NCBI RefSeq assembly: GCF_007713685.1
Contig: NZ_VMRJ01000006.1
Span: 348,660 to 412,659 of the forward strand
Reading direction: 5' to 3'
Length of the DNA stretch: 64,000 bases
Origin: Hymenobacter setariae
GTDB taxonomy: Bacteria > Bacteroidota > Bacteroidia > Cytophagales > Hymenobacteraceae
The notes under the pieces were generated by a model. It did not search any database and was not told the origin of the DNA. It saw only the letters and a program-made list of their open reading frames with translations. Within the stretch, counting starts at the first letter, position 1; each line of letters begins with the position of its first letter. Made by a program: the position numbers and the translations under genes. This document shows positions 1 through 9,505 of the stretch, piece after piece.

Positions 1-135
1 CATCAAGTCCGCGAAAACTTCCTGGCCGACCACGGCATCTACCCCATTTGGTATGACGCCCCTACCCCTGCTGACCACGACGAGGCCATAGAAGCCCTGT
101 TGGTGGGCTTACTACGCGAACAGCGTAAATTATAA
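1..135 (+). CDS. C-terminal end of an unidentified protein (5' end outside window)
   Basis: An open frame runs from the first base to a TAA at 133-135 and gives 44 residues. Its last residues include a helix-like stretch rich in Glu, Ala and Leu (EAIEALLVGLLREQ). I do not recognise the family. The stop lies 9 bases before the hsdR start codon, so it is almost certainly in the same operon as the type I restriction gene. Upstream neighbours of hsdR are usually hsdM and hsdS, but accessory genes are often placed between them and hsdR, so this need not be hsdS. Confidence 0.55.
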   Translation, partial: HQVRENFLADHGIYPIWYDAPTPADHDEAIEALLVGLLREQRKL

Positions 136-144
136 TTCTCTGCC

Positions 145-3100
145 ATGTCTCTCTTGTCCGAAGAAGCCCTCGAAAAACTCGCCGGCACCTGGTTTGAAGA
201 AACCGGCTGGGAAGTAGTGTACGGTCCCGACGTAGCGCCCGACACGACCGAGGCTCTGCGTACTGCTTTTCGCCAAACTAGTCTACCCAGTCGGCTGCTG
301 GCTGCCCTGCGCCGTCTCAACCCCACCCTGCCCGAGGCCGTGGTGCAGGAAGTAGCCGAGCGCGTAGTGCGGGCGCAGCACCCCAAGGCCGTGGAAAGCA
401 ACCAGCTGCTGCACGGCTGGCTGACCGACGGTGTGCCCGTAGACGTGCCCAGTGCCACAGGCGAGCTACGTGGCGACCGGGCCTGGCTGGTGGATTTTGA
501 CGAGGTAGCTAACAACGACTGGCTGGTAATAAGCCAGTTTACGGTGAAGGCCAGCCGCCGCAACCGCCGGCCCGACCTGGTGGCCTTCCTCAACGGGCTG
601 CCGGTGGCTGTGCTGGAACTGAAGAACCCGCTGGACCGCGAGGCCGATGTGTGGGCCGCCTACGAGCAGCTGCAAACCTACCGGCAGGAGCTACCCGACT
701 TATTTCTGGCCAACGTGGCGCTGGTAGTGTCGGATGGCAAATTTGCCCGCGTGGGGTCGCTCACGGCCGACCGGGAGCGGTTTATGCCCTGGCGCACCAT
801 CGAGGACGAGCGCGACCAGCCCAACCTGGAATTTGAGTTGGAAACAGTAGTGCGGGGCTTTTTTAACCGGGAGCTGTTTCTGGACTACCTGCGGCACTTC
901 GTGCTGTACGAGCCGGGGTCGGACGGGGCGCTGATTAAGAAAATAGCCGCCTACCACCAGTTCCACGCCGTGCGTACGGCCGTGGCAGCCACCATTCTGG
1001 CCACCCAGAAGCCGGGCACGCTGCCGATGGTGCACGACGAGCCTGCACCATACGCCGGCCGGCTGCCGGGCCGAGGAGCAATAGAGCCGGGGTCGCGCAA
1101 GGGCGGCATCGTGTGGCACACCCAGGGCTCGGGCAAGAGCATTTCGATGGCTTGCTTCGCGGGAAAGCTGCGCCAGCAGCCCGAGATGCGCAACCCCACG
1201 CTGGTAATCGTAACCGACCGCAATGACCTGGACGGACAGCTGTTTCAGCAGTTTGTATATGCCCAGGGCGTATTGAAGGAAGTGCCGGTGCAGGCCAACG
1301 ACCGGGAGCACCTGCGCGCGCTGCTAGCCGACCGGCCCTCGGGCGGCATCTTCTTTACAACCATTCAGAAGTTCAGTCCGCTGCCGGGGGAGCACGCGTT
1401 TCCGAAACTCTCGGACCGCACCAACGTGGTGGTAATAGTGGACGAAGCGCACCGCTCGCAATACGGGCTAAGCAGCCGACTGGATAAGAAGACGGGCAAG
1501 TACAAGACCGGCTTTGCTAAGCACCTACGCGACGCGCTGCCGCTGGCTACGTTCGTAGGCTTTACGGGCACCCCGCTCGAAACCGACGACGTGGACACGC
1601 GCCAGGTGTTTGGGCCGTACGTGAGCGTGTACGATATTGAAGATGCCGTGCGCGACGGGGCTACCGTTCCCATTTACTACGAAAGCAGGCTGGCCCAGCT
1701 GCACTTAGTGGAGAGCGAAGAAGAGATAGCCGAGATAAACGAGGAGGTAGAAGAAGTACTAAATGATGAAGCGGACGTGGCCCGCCGCGAAGCGGAGAAA
1801 GCTTACTGGACCAAGCTAGAAAAAGTGGTGGGGTCGCAGGCGCGGCTGGACCTGGTGGCGGCCGACATTGTGCAGCACTTCGAGGCCCGCTCGGCGGCCG
1901 GCAACATCGCGGGCGGCGGCAAGGCTATGATAGTGGGCATGAGCCGCGAAATCTGCGCCCGGCTCTACGAGGCCATTGTGAAGCTGAAGCCCGAGTGGGA
2001 CAGCGACGACCCCAAGAAAGGCGCCATTAAGGTGGTGATGACCGGCTCGGCGGCCGACAAGGACTACCTTAAAAAGCACGTGTACGCCCCCGGCGTGCGC
2101 AAGCAGTTTGAGAAGCGCTTCAAGAATGCGGCCGACCCGCTGCGGCTGGTTATCGTGCGCGATATGTGGCTGACGGGCTTCGACGTGCTGAGTATGCACA
2201 CGATGTACATCGACAAGCCCATGCAGGCCCACAACCTGATGCAGGCCATTGCACGGGTGAACCGGGTGTTTAAGAACAAGTCGGGGGGGCTAATCGTCGA
2301 TTATATCGGCATCGCTACCGAGCTGAAACGGGCGCTAAAAACCTACACGGCCAACGGAGGCAAAGTGGGTGAAGATGGCAAGGGTGCACCCACTATCGAC
2401 CTAGATAAGGCGCTACTGGAGCTACAGGAGGCCATGCGCGACGTGCGCTACCTGCTGCGCGACGTGGCCTATCGGAATACCTTCCTCACCCACCCGCTGC
2501 CGCTGCTGCCGACTGTGGGCAACCACATATTGGGGCTGCCGGAAGCAGAGCGAAAGGAGTTTTTTGATAAGGTGCTGGCTGCTACCAAAGCATTTGCGCT
2601 GTGCAGCACGCTGCTAGGAGCGCAGGAGCTGCGCGACGAATTGGCCTTTTACCAGGGTCTGCGCGGCTTCATTACAGAAAGCACCACACCCGACAAGCAG
2701 CTGGACCGCGACCAGAGCCGCTATCTGCTGAAGCAGCTGCTAGACCGGGCCGTGCAGCCAGCGGGGGTAGAAAGTATATTCGCGCTGGCGGGGCTGGACT
2801 CGCCCGACCTGAGCATCTTGTCGGATAAGTTTCTGGAGGAGATGCGCGACCTGCCGCAACGGCACCTAGCGGTGGAGCTGCTGCAAAAGCTGCTGCACGA
2901 CCAGATACACGCCCGCACGCGAACCAACATTGTGCAGGAGCGGCTATTCACGGACCGGCTGGATATGACGCTGCTCAACTACCGAAACCGCTCGGTGCAG
3001 AGCGCGGATATTCTTAATGAGCTGGTGCAACTGGCCCAGGACTTACGCGAGGCTGATAACCGTGGCGAAGCGCTGGGACTGAACACGGCCGAGCTGGCGT

Positions 3101-3384
3101 TTTATGATGCCTTGGCCGATAATGGCAGCGCGGAAGCGGTGCTAGGCGATGAGATTTTGCGCAAGATTGCGGCTGAGCTGCTGGACAAAATCAGGCGCAA
3201 CGCGGGTATTGACTGGCAGAAGCGAGAGAGTGTGCGGGCTCGGCTGCGCAATTTGGTACGCATTACGTTGCGCCGCTACCACTACCCGCCCGATAAGCAG
3301 GAGCACGCTATTGATTTGGTGCTGGAACAGGCCGAGCGGCTATCTGATGTGATAAGCGCAGAGGATGTAGTGGCTAATTCTTAG
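145..3384 (+). CDS. hsdR: Type I restriction endonuclease subunit R (HsdR)
   Basis: This is the motor and nuclease subunit of a type I restriction-modification enzyme. It translocates DNA with ATP and cuts it once the HsdM/HsdS part has recognised an unmethylated site. The 1079-residue length is normal. The N-terminal nuclease domain shows a PD-(D/E)xK-type site with D144 and E158-L-K160. The SF2 helicase motor has a Walker A (GSGKS, about 328-332), DEAH at 433-436, a TGTP motif at 474-477 and a late QAIARVNR box. The C-terminal third is helical and probably contacts HsdM. The ATG at 145 sits 9 bases after the preceding stop. The hsdM and hsdS genes are not in the window and should be upstream. 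The gene looks intact. Confidence 0.95.
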   Translation: MSLLSEEALEKLAGTWFEETGWEVVYGPDVAPDTTEALRTAFRQTSLPSRLLAALRRLNPTLPEAVVQEVAERVVRAQHPKAVESNQLLHGWLTDGVPVDVPSATGELRGDRAWLVDFDEVANNDWLVISQFTVKASRRNRRPDLVAFLNGLPVAVLELKNPLDREADVWAAYEQLQTYRQELPDLFLANVALVVSDGKFARVGSLTADRERFMPWRTIEDERDQPNLEFELETVVRGFFNRELFLDYLRHFVLYEPGSDGALIKKIAAYHQFHAVRTAVAATILATQKPGTLPMVHDEPAPYAGRLPGRGAIEPGSRKGGIVWHTQGSGKSISMACFAGKLRQQPEMRNPTLVIVTDRNDLDGQLFQQFVYAQGVLKEVPVQANDREHLRALLADRPSGGIFFTTIQKFSPLPGEHAFPKLSDRTNVVVIVDEAHRSQYGLSSRLDKKTGKYKTGFAKHLRDALPLATFVGFTGTPLETDDVDTRQVFGPYVSVYDIEDAVRDGATVPIYYESRLAQLHLVESEEEIAEINEEVEEVLNDEADVARREAEKAYWTKLEKVVGSQARLDLVAADIVQHFEARSAAGNIAGGGKAMIVGMSREICARLYEAIVKLKPEWDSDDPKKGAIKVVMTGSAADKDYLKKHVYAPGVRKQFEKRFKNAADPLRLVIVRDMWLTGFDVLSMHTMYIDKPMQAHNLMQAIARVNRVFKNKSGGLIVDYIGIATELKRALKTYTANGGKVGEDGKGAPTIDLDKALLELQEAMRDVRYLLRDVAYRNTFLTHPLPLLPTVGNHILGLPEAERKEFFDKVLAATKAFALCSTLLGAQELRDELAFYQGLRGFITESTTPDKQLDRDQSRYLLKQLLDRAVQPAGVESIFALAGLDSPDLSILSDKFLEEMRDLPQRHLAVELLQKLLHDQIHARTRTNIVQERLFTDRLDMTLLNYRNRSVQSADILNELVQLAQDLREADNRGEALGLNTAELAFYDALADNGSAEAVLGDEILRKIAAELLDKIRRNAGIDWQKRESVRARLRNLVRITLRRYHYPPDKQEHAIDLVLEQAERLSDVISAEDVVANS

Positions 3385-3443
3385 GTAGTAAAGCACTTTG
3401 CAATAGCAGAACTAATTAATTGAAATACCTTTAAAAATCGTGT

Positions 3444-5291
3444 ATGCTACGGTATCTGTGGATAAAGGATTACAAGAACATACAGGAAACAGGCTTTCAA
3501 TTTGACCCAGCGTTGGAAGTAATCTATGACCCAGTAACAGGAATATTAGAAGTCAACAGACGTCCAGAGAGGGCACTACCAACAGGATTCTTTGGACTTA
3601 ATGTGCAGCTAGTAACAGGAGTGCTAGGTGAGAATGGTGCAGGCAAATCTGCTCTCATGGAGTTTCTTCGTTCTGTAGCTGGGTCATTTGGAAATGGAGA
3701 ATCCAGAATGACACCGCCATGCTTATTTATTTTTGACAATACAATTATTAATCAGGCTTCAATACTAATAAGTAATATAGAATCACTGAGGGACGAGGGG
3801 TATTCAACGTATACCTTTAATGATTATATTAGCTACAACCAAATATATATTAGCTCCCGCAATGCCGGCGTTATAAATCCTATTAATCAGCATTTGTACA
3901 TTTATTATTCTAATTTTTGGGAAAGTTCGTCACTTGACAGCTATCCAGCAGTAATTGATGTATCGACAACATATACTATTGAAGGTATTCACGGACGCAA
4001 TCAATTTAGAGGAATTAAGCAAGACTCTTTGATAAGCTATTGGACACATAGCTTTATTTGGGAAATTCGCATGTTGCACTACCTGCGAAGCAACACATTA
4101 GAGCACATGCCTTTTTCCCTTCCTCGTTTGTTAAGCTTGAGAACTAAGGACCCCAGTGAAGTCTACCAAATCCGAGAGCTAAATGACGAGTTTTTTGAAG
4201 AAAATAAAGCAGAAAAGTTAAAGAGTTGGTTTCGTGAATTTGAAAGTCGCTTGGGCCGAAACAATCAGAGCCATGGTATTGAAGAATTTATAAATAGATT
4301 TATCTTGCCTAGATTGCTATTGCTAATGCAATCGTTTCCGCAAGATTTTGCGCGATTGAACGACGCCGAGCTCAGCAATCTATCTTCCCTTGAGCAGCGA
4401 CCGCCTCGCATGAGGAAAACTAAGTTGCAAAAACAGCTGGATACCCTATACGAGTTCGTGACTTTCCTGAGGGAAGCAGCTGTTGCAGAGAAGGTTTTAA
4501 CACTCCAAGAACGTATAGGATTTGATGAGCCGGTAGTTAGGACTGTACAATTAGATACAACTGCCCTGCCACAAGAACGGCTGGTGAGACTCTTAAGCCA
4601 TCTTTCCTATATGTCTCAAACTTTTGATGCTCGTTGGTTTGGACTGAGTAGCGGGCAGGCTGCCTACTTGCGTCTGCATGCAAGAATGTATCAAGCTTTA
4701 ACTGAAGTTAAGGAGCGAGCAAAAAGGTCTTTCGATGCGGTTAGTACAGTGACGATTTTGATAGATGAAGGAGAGACAGGCTTTCATCCGCAGTGGCAAA
4801 AGCAATATGTACAATTGTTACTAAGTATCGTTAGTAAGATGTTCGCAGCTTATCAAGTACAACTTATTATAGGCTCAAATTCTGCATTTATTGCTTCAGA
4901 TATCCCTAAATCAAACCTATTGCTATTGCATCGTAGGAAGGCAGGTAATCGTAGCGAGGTGAGAAGCTATTCAGGCAAAGAGGAAACGTTTGCGGCAAAT
5001 ATTCACACATTGCTAACTGATTCATTTTTCCTACAGGATGGATTAATGGGGGACTTTGCTAGAGCTAAAGTGAATGCGCTTATTCAGTATTTACAACAAG
5101 AAGGCGCTACACAAGATGGCAGGCGAGGCGAAATGAAAGCCATTATGGAAATGATAGGAGAGCCTGTTATACGAATGAAATTGAGGGAGATGTGGAATTC
5201 TAAATTTGGGATTCAAGAAGAAATTGATGATTTGGAGCGACGATTAGAACAACTTAGAGGACAAAGAGGCAATGGTCAAGATAGAGCATAG
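3444..5291 (+). CDS. Septu-like AAA/ABC-type ATPase (PtuA-like)
   Basis: This predicted ATPase of 615 residues is the first gene of a two-gene antiphage-like module. The Walker A GENGAGKS is at 62-69, an ABC-like signature LSSGQ at 401-405 and a Walker B ending in D441-E442 (followed by G-E-T-G-F-H-P). The 370 residues between Walker A and signature are long and poorly conserved, and the C-terminus looks like a short coiled coil. There is no TOPRIM domain, which argues against OLD or Gabija GajA proteins. The partner HNH gene overlaps its 3' end by 20 bases, the arrangement of Septu (PtuA/PtuB), where the ATPase regulates or delivers the nuclease. The DNA is much more AT-rich than hsdR or mcrB. 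Assignment to Septu is by architecture, not by a search. Confidence 0.72.
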   Translation: MLRYLWIKDYKNIQETGFQFDPALEVIYDPVTGILEVNRRPERALPTGFFGLNVQLVTGVLGENGAGKSALMEFLRSVAGSFGNGESRMTPPCLFIFDNTIINQASILISNIESLRDEGYSTYTFNDYISYNQIYISSRNAGVINPINQHLYIYYSNFWESSSLDSYPAVIDVSTTYTIEGIHGRNQFRGIKQDSLISYWTHSFIWEIRMLHYLRSNTLEHMPFSLPRLLSLRTKDPSEVYQIRELNDEFFEENKAEKLKSWFREFESRLGRNNQSHGIEEFINRFILPRLLLLMQSFPQDFARLNDAELSNLSSLEQRPPRMRKTKLQKQLDTLYEFVTFLREAAVAEKVLTLQERIGFDEPVVRTVQLDTTALPQERLVRLLSHLSYMSQTFDARWFGLSSGQAAYLRLHARMYQALTEVKERAKRSFDAVSTVTILIDEGETGFHPQWQKQYVQLLLSIVSKMFAAYQVQLIIGSNSAFIASDIPKSNLLLLHRRKAGNRSEVRSYSGKEETFAANIHTLLTDSFFLQDGLMGDFARAKVNALIQYLQQEGATQDGRRGEMKAIMEMIGEPVIRMKLREMWNSKFGIQEEIDDLERRLEQLRGQRGNGQDRA

Positions 5292-6288
5292 TGAAGCCGA
5301 CTTAAAGCAATTTGCATTAGAACACCATGATGCATTGTTGCTCGAGCCTTATAATATTTATAAAAAGCTGCGGACATTCGATTTTGTTGCTGCACGCGCT
5401 GCACCCTATAAACATAAATCTTTTGCAAGAATATTGAAAAGAAATTTCAGAAATATTATATTGGCTACCCCTGATAAACTAAATGATTTGGCAAATATTC
5501 TAAAGCCTAGGCTAGATGCAGCGGTAGCTGAATCAAAAAGGCTGAATCCGCCAGCAAAAGGCACTATTAGTAAATATGAAAAGCTGCTTTTGAAAGTTTT
5601 TGACTATGATTTATTTGTGCGTGAAAAAAAGCGGTATTATGCTTATGATTTTGCAGAAAAATTAGGTGTAAACGTTTGCCCTTATTGTAATCGACAATAC
5701 ACATTCACCATTCGTAGAAGAACTGGGAAAACAAGGCCAGAATTAGACCATTTTTATAATAAGGCAGCACACCCTTATTTTGGCTTGTCTTTTTTCAATT
5801 TGGTGCCTAGTTGCCACATATGCAATGCAAATTTAAAAAGAGATAAGTCCTTTACCACCATTTCTCATTTAAATCCTTATAGCACTTGTTTTCAAAATGT
5901 TCTTAATTTTACGATAAATGTAAAGACAGCTGACTTTATAAATGGAAAGCAAAAAAGCTTTGCAGTGAGCCAAAAAGCTGTGGATGGAGCTAATTCAGAT
6001 ATGGTAACAAAAGCACAAGCCAATTCAGCTGTTTTTCATTTGCAAGAATTGTATAATAAGCACCAAGATTTAGTGGTAGAATTGCTCCAAAAAGCATATT
6101 ACTATACGCCTTCACGTCGAGAAGAGTTATTTAATTTTAAGGTAGGTGCTACTGGTAAATATCTATTTGATAGTCCAGCTGAAGTTAATCGATTTATTAC
6201 GGGGGTATACACCGAAGTAAAAGAATATGGGAAACGGCCTATGTCGAAACTCATTACGGACATAGGTAAGGAGCTTGGGCTACTATGA
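5272..6288 (+). CDS. HNH endonuclease, partner of the Septu-like ATPase (PtuB-like)
   Basis: This is a 338-residue predicted HNH nuclease. It has a zinc-binding CPYC at 136-139, the first catalytic pair D159-H160, N176 in an N-L-V-P-S-C context, and a second zinc pair C181-H-I-C184 followed by N185. This is the pattern of the TIGR02646/PtuB-like HNH proteins coded beside AAA ATPases. The start ATG lies inside the ATPase gene, 20 bases before its stop, so translation is probably coupled. About 130 residues precede the zinc ribbon and about 150 follow it; these flanks are Lys- and Tyr-rich and I cannot assign them. No reverse transcriptase or retron-like element is next to the pair, so it looks like a stand-alone Septu-type module. 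An 81-base gap separates it from mcrB. Confidence 0.72.
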   Translation: MVKIEHSEADLKQFALEHHDALLLEPYNIYKKLRTFDFVAARAAPYKHKSFARILKRNFRNIILATPDKLNDLANILKPRLDAAVAESKRLNPPAKGTISKYEKLLLKVFDYDLFVREKKRYYAYDFAEKLGVNVCPYCNRQYTFTIRRRTGKTRPELDHFYNKAAHPYFGLSFFNLVPSCHICNANLKRDKSFTTISHLNPYSTCFQNVLNFTINVKTADFINGKQKSFAVSQKAVDGANSDMVTKAQANSAVFHLQELYNKHQDLVVELLQKAYYYTPSRREELFNFKVGATGKYLFDSPAEVNRFITGVYTEVKEYGKRPMSKLITDIGKELGLL

Positions 6289-6369
6289 TATAGTAACCAA
6301 GATGTTTTCTGATAGTTCAAGCGCGTATTACCTGCCCTCTCTACAATAGACATAAGCAATCTTTTAACT

Positions 6370-8256
6370 ATGGAATTTCAAAGTGTTCCCGGCTATTTCG
6401 CGCTGGGTACTATGCAGGCCCCCAATGGTAAGCTCCTTGACATGACAGCTGACTTCCTGGCTAAGGGCTATTGGAGCCACGACCATAGCGGCAAGGTTGA
6501 TGTAGAGAAGCGGGTGCGTGGGATGCCAGTTGGAGCGAGGGTAGCGCTCAAGTCATCCTTTGTCAGCGGTAAGAAGGGGCAGAAAGTGGGCATGGTGCGC
6601 ATTAAAGGCTTGGGCACCGTCACGCAGAACCCGAAAGACGGCATGCAAGTGCAGGTAAAATGGGACCCGGATTTCAAACCTTTTGAGCTACCCGTGGGCT
6701 ACCGGCATACTATTTCCCAGGTGAATAAGCCAGAAAATTTGCAGGCTATTTTCTATGGGAAGCCGCTGCCTGAGAAGGCTGGCAACATAACCCCTAAAGC
6801 GGAGTCGGGAAGCGCTGAAAAGCAAATTGTTATTGTACACCCTTTAAACCAGATTTTGTATGGGCCGCCCGGTACGGGCAAGACTCATGCGACTATGGCT
6901 TGGGCCGTGGCATTGCTTGAGGGCCGAGAATTTCAAGAAGTGGCTGATGAGTACGACGACAAACGGTCGGAACTGCTGGCACTGGTCGACGACTACCGGC
7001 AGCGCGGCCAAGTAGAATTTGTTACGTTCCACCAATCGTTCAGCTACGAAGACTTTGTGGAAGGCATTAAGCCAGAGCCTGCCAAGAATGGACAGCTAAG
7101 CTACGCAGTAGTTGATGGAGTGTTTAAGCGCCTGACGCGAGAAGCCCGGCAAGTATGGCAGGCGACACAAGTGGGCCAGCCCGACGTAGCTCCGCTGGCA
7201 GTAGAGGCGTCTTTTGATGAATCATATGATGCTTTTCTCGAGGCCCTACGTCAGCAAGTGCAGCAGGGACAGCGCCCACGCCTGCACACCCGCCAGGGGC
7301 ATCCGGCTGATGTGCTGAAGGTAGATGCAGATGGTACGTTGACGCTGGAACACGTGAACAGTGCCCAGATGAAGCATCGAATTGGCCGTGAATGGATTCG
7401 TGGCATTTATGCCAAGTATGACCGGGCCGAAGATATACAGCAGGTTTACCGAGAGCTACGGCTGCTCGGGGGGCCTAACGTGTCGCTGCAATGGGCTATT
7501 TTCAAAGGGCTAAAAGACTTTGAAGCTGCGCACCAGCCCGCAGTAGCCGACGTGGAAGCTGCCGAAGCTGCTCCGCTAAGCAAAGTGGCGCAAGAAGCGC
7601 CACGCTACGTGTTGATTGTGGATGAAATCAACCGTGGCAATGTGGCCAATATTTTTGGGGAGCTGATTACGCTGCTGGAAGAGGATAAGCGAGTGGACGG
7701 GGAGAATGAGCTGACACTTACACTGCCCTACTCGAAGGCTGGATTTAAAGTGCCGCCGAACCTTTACCTGCTCGGGACCATGAATACTGCTGACCGCAGC
7801 GTAGAGGCCTTGGACACTGCCTTACGGCGGCGCTTCGCCTTTGTGGAAACGATGCCGCAGCCTGAACTACTAGACCCACTAGGCGAGCCTACCGACGCTG
7901 AGCACGTCGACCTGAGCAGCTTGCTACGAGTGATAAACGAGCGGCTAGAATACCTGCTGGACCGGGATCACCAACTGGGCCACGCCTGGCTGCTGGACGT
8001 AGCCGACTTGGTCGACCTACGACGCATCTTCCGCAATAAAATCATTCCGCAATTACAGGAATATTTTCATGGTAACTGGGGCCGCATTGGGCAGGTGCTA
8101 GGACAAGCATTTGTGCAGGCGAAAACTAGTTCGGCGGGCCTAATGCCTGGTTTTGACGACGAAACGGGCAGCGCGGAGGACCGTACAGTGTACCATATTC
8201 CGCTGGATAAAGAATGGTCGGCGAAAGCCTTTCGGGATATTTATCAGACAGCTTAA
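6370..8256 (+). CDS. mcrB: McrB-family AAA+ GTPase, modified-DNA restriction
   Basis: McrB binds DNA carrying modified cytosines, hydrolyses GTP and drives the McrC nuclease. The motor motifs are clear: Walker A GPPGTGKT at 165-172, the McrB-type Walker B DEINRGN starting at 418, and the family signature N472-T-A-D-R-S477 followed by an arginine-rich sensor segment. At 628 residues it is longer than E. coli McrB because of an insertion of about 150 residues between Walker A and Walker B. The first 140 residues are a separate domain with Trp- and Gly-rich beta-like segments. It does not look like the E. coli McrB N-terminus and may be an EVE/PUA-like base reader; that is a guess from pattern. 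The stop is 11 bases before the chosen mcrC start, so the two form an operon. Confidence 0.9.
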   Translation: MEFQSVPGYFALGTMQAPNGKLLDMTADFLAKGYWSHDHSGKVDVEKRVRGMPVGARVALKSSFVSGKKGQKVGMVRIKGLGTVTQNPKDGMQVQVKWDPDFKPFELPVGYRHTISQVNKPENLQAIFYGKPLPEKAGNITPKAESGSAEKQIVIVHPLNQILYGPPGTGKTHATMAWAVALLEGREFQEVADEYDDKRSELLALVDDYRQRGQVEFVTFHQSFSYEDFVEGIKPEPAKNGQLSYAVVDGVFKRLTREARQVWQATQVGQPDVAPLAVEASFDESYDAFLEALRQQVQQGQRPRLHTRQGHPADVLKVDADGTLTLEHVNSAQMKHRIGREWIRGIYAKYDRAEDIQQVYRELRLLGGPNVSLQWAIFKGLKDFEAAHQPAVADVEAAEAAPLSKVAQEAPRYVLIVDEINRGNVANIFGELITLLEEDKRVDGENELTLTLPYSKAGFKVPPNLYLLGTMNTADRSVEALDTALRRRFAFVETMPQPELLDPLGEPTDAEHVDLSSLLRVINERLEYLLDRDHQLGHAWLLDVADLVDLRRIFRNKIIPQLQEYFHGNWGRIGQVLGQAFVQAKTSSAGLMPGFDDETGSAEDRTVYHIPLDKEWSAKAFRDIYQTA

Positions 8257-8267
8257 TCGACTTTACT

Positions 8268-9491
8268 ATGAGTCGACCGGCCATGCACATAGTTGCCTAC
8301 GAGCACCAGCGGGTGCGTGTCACGTCGGACCAGCAACGCCGTCTGCTGCAATTGCAGGAGCAGCATCGCGCCTCCTGGTTTACGGCTGGGTACCAGAGCT
8401 TACAGCTATCGAGCTACGTAGGCGTGATTCAACTACCCGGCCTCACACTGGAGATTTTACCGAAAGCAGACGACCCTGGCCGAACAGCCAATATGACGTT
8501 GCGGTGGCGCCAAGTGCTGCTACAGATGTTGCAAAGCGTGTATGAGCTGCCCGTCGCGGTACCTAACGCGGCGCAACTAGCTGACGCACCACACGCCATG
8601 CTAGACTTGTTCATTGCTGCTTTCGTGAAAGCTGCCGATAAGCTGCTACAACAAGGCTTAGTGAAGCGTTACCGCACGAATGAGAGTAACCGTACCGCGC
8701 TGAAAGGGCAATTACTATTTGCGCAGCAACTGCGTGTGAATCTGGTGCATGGCGAGCGGTTCTTCACCCGTTCCCAAGTCTACGACGTATTTCATCCACT
8801 GAATAGCCTACTTCGGATGGCCCTGGTGGTGGCCGCGGACGTAGCTCACGGGGCTGCCTTGGCTGCCCGAGCTCGAACACTGCTGCTGCACTGGCCCGAG
8901 TTGCCAACTGTATCTATCCCGGAGAGTATGCCAGTCTTGGGGCGTAAGACAGTGCCCTATCGACCAGCTCTTGAGTTAGCGCTATTATTGCTGCGACAAC
9001 ATAGTCCAGCCCTTCGGGGTGGCTCAACGGAAGCCGTTGCGCTACTATTCGATATGAACCGGCTGTTTGAAGGGTATGTAACCAAGCAATTGCGCAAGGC
9101 AGCCGGAACAAAGGCCACTGTAAAAGCTCAGAACCAACAACATTTTTGGGGGGCGGTGAAAGTGCGGCCGGACATTGTGGTCACAGTAGGCGAACGGAGC
9201 TATGTGCTAGATACCAAGTGGAAAATCCCGAAGAATAACCGCCCCGCTGCCGCTGACTTACAGCAGCTGTACGCCTATTGTCATTTGTGGAAGGCCCAGC
9301 AAGGGCTTCTAGTTTATCCTAATGCTGATGGCAAGAAAGCGCACCAAGGCCAGGATTATCAAGCTAGTCAACTGATGCCAAGCCTGCCCATTCATGGCAC
9401 TGTTTATTTCGCCGGAATTTTATCGGATTCCCAAGGCATTAATAAGGAGTTTGGACAGCAACTGTTGAAGCATTTCTTGGATTTACCGTAA
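8268..9491 (+). CDS. mcrC: McrC-like nuclease subunit
   Basis: McrC is the endonuclease partner of McrB. The family signature FDMNRLFE is at 261-268 and a PD-(D/E)xK site follows, with D302 and D315-T-K317 (the D-T-K-W-K strand typical of McrC). I chose the ATG at 8268, 11 bases after the mcrB stop, giving 407 residues. A further ATG at 8283 is possible, and an in-frame ATG at 8214 would overlap mcrB by 43 bases and add residues that look like read-through. The N-terminal half should form the DNA and McrB-binding part. The gene looks complete and is followed after 14 bases by the end of the convergent integrase gene. Confidence 0.9.
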   Translation: MSRPAMHIVAYEHQRVRVTSDQQRRLLQLQEQHRASWFTAGYQSLQLSSYVGVIQLPGLTLEILPKADDPGRTANMTLRWRQVLLQMLQSVYELPVAVPNAAQLADAPHAMLDLFIAAFVKAADKLLQQGLVKRYRTNESNRTALKGQLLFAQQLRVNLVHGERFFTRSQVYDVFHPLNSLLRMALVVAADVAHGAALAARARTLLLHWPELPTVSIPESMPVLGRKTVPYRPALELALLLLRQHSPALRGGSTEAVALLFDMNRLFEGYVTKQLRKAAGTKATVKAQNQQHFWGAVKVRPDIVVTVGERSYVLDTKWKIPKNNRPAAADLQQLYAYCHLWKAQQGLLVYPNADGKKAHQGQDYQASQLMPSLPIHGTVYFAGILSDSQGINKEFGQQLLKHFLDLP

Positions 9492-9505
9492 AATGATAGC
9501 TGCTA

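Noticed and set aside
700..1311. Long minus-strand open frame inside hsdR
   Set aside because: It is opposite a clearly conserved helicase region, and its composition is the shadow of GC-rich codons on the other strand. The same holds for 18477-19076, 35671-36246, 23821-24609 and 31744-32205.
3444..6288. OLD/Gabija-type or retron-linked system
   Set aside because: The ATPase has no TOPRIM domain and no helicase partner. No reverse transcriptase or msr-msd-like element is next to the pair.
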